Assembly: GCA_946479205.1 (NCBI GenBank)
Contig: CAMLFJ010000134.1
Location: forward strand, 1-7,745
Direction of reading: 5' to 3'
DNA from: an uncultured bacterium
Lineage (GTDB): Bacteria > Methylomirabilota > Methylomirabilia > Rokubacteriales > CSP1-6
DNA: 7,745 bases
Shown here: in pieces, positions 5,438 to 7,745 of the stretch
Layout of the letters: each line of letters starts with the position of its first letter
Numbering within the stretch: the stretch's first letter is position 1
Notes under the pieces: generated by a model
What the model saw: only the letters and a program-made list of their open reading frames with translations
Databases searched by the model: none
What the model was told of the DNA's origin: nothing
Made by a program: the position numbers and the translations under genes

Positions 5438-6382
5438 ATGCTCGACGGCGATCGTCTGGCCCTGGCGCGCCTGATCACCCGGATCGAGAACCGGATGCCC
5501 GACGTGTCGGACATCATGCGGGCGATCCACGAGCGCACCGGCCGCGCCTACGTGCTCGGCATCACCGGGCCACCCGGCGCCGGGAAGTCCACGCTGGTGG
5601 ACCGGGTCACGAGCCTCCTGCGCGCCGAGAAGATCCCGGTCGGCGTGATCGCGGTGGACCCCTCGAGCCCCTTCACGGGCGGCGCGGTGCTCGGCGACCG
5701 CATCCGCATGCAGGCCCACACGCTCGATCCGGACGTGTTCATCCGCAGCATGGCCACCCGGGGCAGCCTCGGCGGCCTGGCCCGCGCCACCGGCGACGTG
5801 ATCAAGCTGATGGACGCCTTCGGCTTCCCGTGGATCATCATCGAGACGGTCGGCGTCGGCCAGACCGAGCTCGACATCATCCGGCAGGCCGACACCACCG
5901 TGGTGGCGCTGGTCCCGGAGTCGGGCGACTCGATCCAGGCAATGAAGGCGGGGCTCATGGAGGTGGCCGACATCTTCGTGGTCAACAAGGCGGACCGCGA
6001 CGGCGCCCACGCCCTGATGGCCGAGCTGCGCTTCAGCGTGCATCTGCACTACACGAGCGGGGCGGCGGCGAAGGACGTGGACTGGGAGGTGCCGGTGCTG
6101 GCGGCCCAGGCCGCGAACGACGTGGGGATCGACGCGCTGCTCGCCGACGTGCGGAAGCACCGGAGCGCGCTCGAGCAGGCGGGCGCTCTCGAGAAGCGGC
6201 GGCAGGCGCGCCGGCGCTCCGAGCTGGAGGCGCTGCTGGTCGAGGAATTCAGCGCCCAGATCACCGCGCGGGTGCAGACCGACCCCGCGCTCGCGCGCAC
6301 GCTCGAGGCGGTGACCGCGGGCACGCTCGATTCCTACTCGGCGGTGGCCCAGATCCTCGCCCAGACGCTCAAGCGGCCTTGA
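5438..6382 (+). CDS. meaB: methylmalonyl-CoA mutase-associated GTPase MeaB
   Basis: SIMIBI/G3E-class GTPase that gates loading of adenosylcobalamin into methylmalonyl-CoA mutase and protects the enzyme from inactivation. The form given here has 314 residues. The P-loop GPPGAGKST is at 44-52, VIAVDPSSPFTGGAVLGDRIRM is typical of MeaB, the switch II segment ETVGVGQ is at 136-142, and NKAD (183-186) specifies guanine. The C-terminal helices form the dimerisation arm. The first standard start is ATG 5438, which has no Shine-Dalgarno. A CTG at 5417 follows GGGGAGG (5406-5412), overlaps the rimI stop as CTGA, and adds TDLVRR, which aligns with conserved MeaB N-termini; it may be the real start (321 residues). 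The mutase genes are not in the window. Confidence 0.92.
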   Translation: MLDGDRLALARLITRIENRMPDVSDIMRAIHERTGRAYVLGITGPPGAGKSTLVDRVTSLLRAEKIPVGVIAVDPSSPFTGGAVLGDRIRMQAHTLDPDVFIRSMATRGSLGGLARATGDVIKLMDAFGFPWIIIETVGVGQTELDIIRQADTTVVALVPESGDSIQAMKAGLMEVADIFVVNKADRDGAHALMAELRFSVHLHYTSGAAAKDVDWEVPVLAAQAANDVGIDALLADVRKHRSALEQAGALEKRRQARRRSELEALLVEEFSAQITARVQTDPALARTLEAVTAGTLDSYSAVAQILAQTLKRP

Positions 6383-6410
6383 CAGCCCCGAGACCCCACC
6401 CCACTATGCT
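6379..6410 (+). promoter_or_regulatory. possible promoter before the Fe-S oxidoreductase
   Basis: A perfect TTGACA (6379-6384) overlaps the meaB stop codon. TATGCT (6405-6410; 4 of 6) lies 20 bases further, longer than the usual 16-18, while the 17-base position holds only CACTAT. The 46-base gap between meaB and the next gene contains nothing else, so an internal promoter is plausible but unproven. Confidence 0.35.
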
Positions 6411-6428
6411 GCCCATGAGGCGCGCCTG

Positions 6429-7745
6429 ATGCTGCCTTCGCACACCTGGTACGGCGTCGTTCCCGGCTGGCTCATCTTCGCCGCGATGATCGCGGTGGCG
6501 GGCGCGCTCTTCACGCGGCGGGCCTGGTTCCTCCTGCGCCTCCTGCTCAAGGGCAAGCCGCTGCCGCGCTGGGACCACGTGCCCGCGCGGGTCGGACGGG
6601 TGATCGTCTACGTCTTCGGCCAGGCCCGGCTGCTCGCCAACGATTTCTGGCCGGGGCTGATGCACGCGATCATCTTCTGGGGCTTCGTCGTCCTCACCCT
6701 CGGCACCGTCGAGTTCTTCGGTCGCGGCGTCACCGAGTCGTTCTTCCTGCCGCTCCTGTCCGAGACGCCGCACTACCTGGTCCTCCAGGATCTCTTCAGC
6801 ACGCTCGTGATCCTCGCGGTGGGCTACGCGCTCTTCCGGCGGCTCGTCACGAAGCCGAAGCGGCTCAACTTCTCGACCGAAGCCCTGGTGATCCTGCTCC
6901 TGATCCTGGGCCTGATGGTGACGGACCTGGTGGCGGACGCCGCCCACATGCGACTGGTCCCGGAGCCCCACAACCACTGGCAGTTCGCGGGGCGCGCGGT
7001 CGCGGGTGCGCTCGGCTCGCTATCCCCGGCCGCGGTCCAGGTGGTCTTCCACCTGGCCTGGTGGGCGCACGCGGGTCTGCTCCTGGGCTTCCTGGTGCTG
7101 CTGCCCTACTCCAAGCACCTGCACATCCTGGTCTCGCCGCTCAACGTCTTCTTCTCGCCGCTCGAGCCCAAGGGCCAGTACCGCAGCATGGACCTCGAGA
7201 ACTCGGAGACCTTCGGGGTCGGCAGCCTCACCGAGCTGGCCTGGAAGGATCTCTTCGACACCTACAACTGCACCGAGTGCGGGCGCTGCACCTCGCGCTG
7301 CCCGGCGAACATGAGCGGCAAGGAGCTCGACCCGAAGTGGCTCATCCTCAACCTGCGGCACCAGCTCTTCGAGGAGGCGCCGGTCCTTCTCGGGCAGCCC
7401 GGGGGGCGCGGCCCCCAGAAGGCGCTGGTGGGTGACGTCATCCACGACAACGTGCTGTGGGCCTGCACGACCTGCCGCTGGTGCGTGGACGCCTGCCCGG
7501 TGTTCATCGAGCACGTACCGAAGATCGTGGACATGCGCCGCTGGCTGGTGCTCACCGAGTCGCGCTTCCCGGCCGAGCTGCAGCCCGCCTTCCGGAACCT
7601 CGAGACCAACGGCAACCCGTGGCAGATGTCGTGGCAGACCCGCGCCGACTGGGCGCAGGACCTGGGCGTCAAGCAGATGGCCGAGGTCCGGGAGGCCGAG
7701 TACCTCTACTGGGTCGGCTGCTACGGCTCCTTCGACGAGCGCAAC
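6429..7745 (+). CDS. membrane Fe-S oxidoreductase, ETF:quinone oxidoreductase-like (partial, 3' end beyond window)
   Basis: The first 439 residues are present and the frame is open at the right edge. The N-terminal 240 residues are a NarI-like membrane domain with about five helices (near 12-29, 77-97, 118-138, 152-170, 203-226). His79, His173, His208 and His214 are candidate heme b ligands. A ferredoxin-type dicluster follows: C281, C284, C287, C291 (CTECGRCTSRC) and C346, C349, C352, C356 (CTTCRWCVDAC). The start of a CCG domain, YLYWVGCYGSFDERN with Cys431, is last. This order is that of the EMO/DUF224 ETF:menaquinone oxidoreductases and HdrD/GlcF relatives. It would pass electrons from acyl-CoA dehydrogenases via ETF to quinone. 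GAGG (6417-6420) lies 8 bases before the ATG. MeaB upstream fits acyl-CoA catabolism; the electron donor is inferred. Confidence 0.87.
   Translation, partial: MLPSHTWYGVVPGWLIFAAMIAVAGALFTRRAWFLLRLLLKGKPLPRWDHVPARVGRVIVYVFGQARLLANDFWPGLMHAIIFWGFVVLTLGTVEFFGRGVTESFFLPLLSETPHYLVLQDLFSTLVILAVGYALFRRLVTKPKRLNFSTEALVILLLILGLMVTDLVADAAHMRLVPEPHNHWQFAGRAVAGALGSLSPAAVQVVFHLAWWAHAGLLLGFLVLLPYSKHLHILVSPLNVFFSPLEPKGQYRSMDLENSETFGVGSLTELAWKDLFDTYNCTECGRCTSRCPANMSGKELDPKWLILNLRHQLFEEAPVLLGQPGGRGPQKALVGDVIHDNVLWACTTCRWCVDACPVFIEHVPKIVDMRRWLVLTESRFPAELQPAFRNLETNGNPWQMSWQTRADWAQDLGVKQMAEVREAEYLYWVGCYGSFDERN

Noticed and set aside
5357..6160. 267-codon - strand frame opposite meaB
   Set aside because: It is antisense to a well-supported GTPase and rich in His, Arg, Asp and Gly, with no motif.
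6406..6429. Mini-ORF MLPMRRA ending in TGATG at the Fe-S gene start
   Set aside because: It has no Shine-Dalgarno, only seven codons and overlaps the candidate -10. It is more likely a chance frame than a leader peptide.

Overview
This is a compact, very GC-rich bacterial segment with strongly G/C-ending codons and almost no spacing between co-oriented genes. It holds nine genes, one of them cut by the right edge, and one candidate lysine-rich microprotein. The content suggests an aerobic or respiratory bacterium of the Rokubacteria/NC10 (Methylomirabilota) or deltaproteobacterial type. The clues are a rpiB-glyA-nrdR cluster, MeaB for methylmalonyl-CoA mutase, and a membrane Fe-S oxidoreductase of the kind linked to electron-transfer flavoprotein. 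The taxonomic placement is inference only. No rRNA, tRNA, CRISPR array, insertion sequence or prophage gene was recognised.

Layout. Positions 1-133 are a leader, possibly with the tail of an upstream reading frame, ending in a hairpin that encloses the first start codon. Positions 134-2342 are a tightly overlapped + strand operon: rpiB (pentose phosphate), glyA (serine/glycine one-carbon metabolism) and nrdR (ribonucleotide reductase repressor). Each pair overlaps by GTGA. A long palindrome at 2350-2390 separates nrdR from a convergent EamA-type transporter (2352-3272, -). Upstream of the transporter, on the same strand, lie a good sigma70-type promoter, a strong Shine-Dalgarno, a 14-residue peptide MMAKKKAAKKKKKK and two consecutive hairpins. 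An orotate-phosphoribosyltransferase-like gene (3518-4252, -) is divergent from tsaB, with only 15 bases between the start codons used here.

Positions 4268-6382 are a second + strand operon with overlapping or abutting genes: tsaB (tRNA t6A synthesis), rimI (N-terminal acetyltransferase) and meaB (mutase chaperone GTPase). After a short gap with a TTGACA box, an integral-membrane di-[4Fe-4S] oxidoreductase begins at 6429 and runs off the window. It resembles ETF:(mena)quinone oxidoreductases (EMO / former DUF224). MeaB beside such an enzyme fits acyl-CoA or propionyl-CoA catabolism feeding electrons to quinone.

Most of the window is ordinary housekeeping. The least explained parts are the lysine-codon leader with tandem hairpins before the transporter, the phosphoribosyltransferase whose substrate loops depart from PyrE, and several unusual initiation arrangements: a start codon in a hairpin, a probable leaderless start and a possible CTG start.
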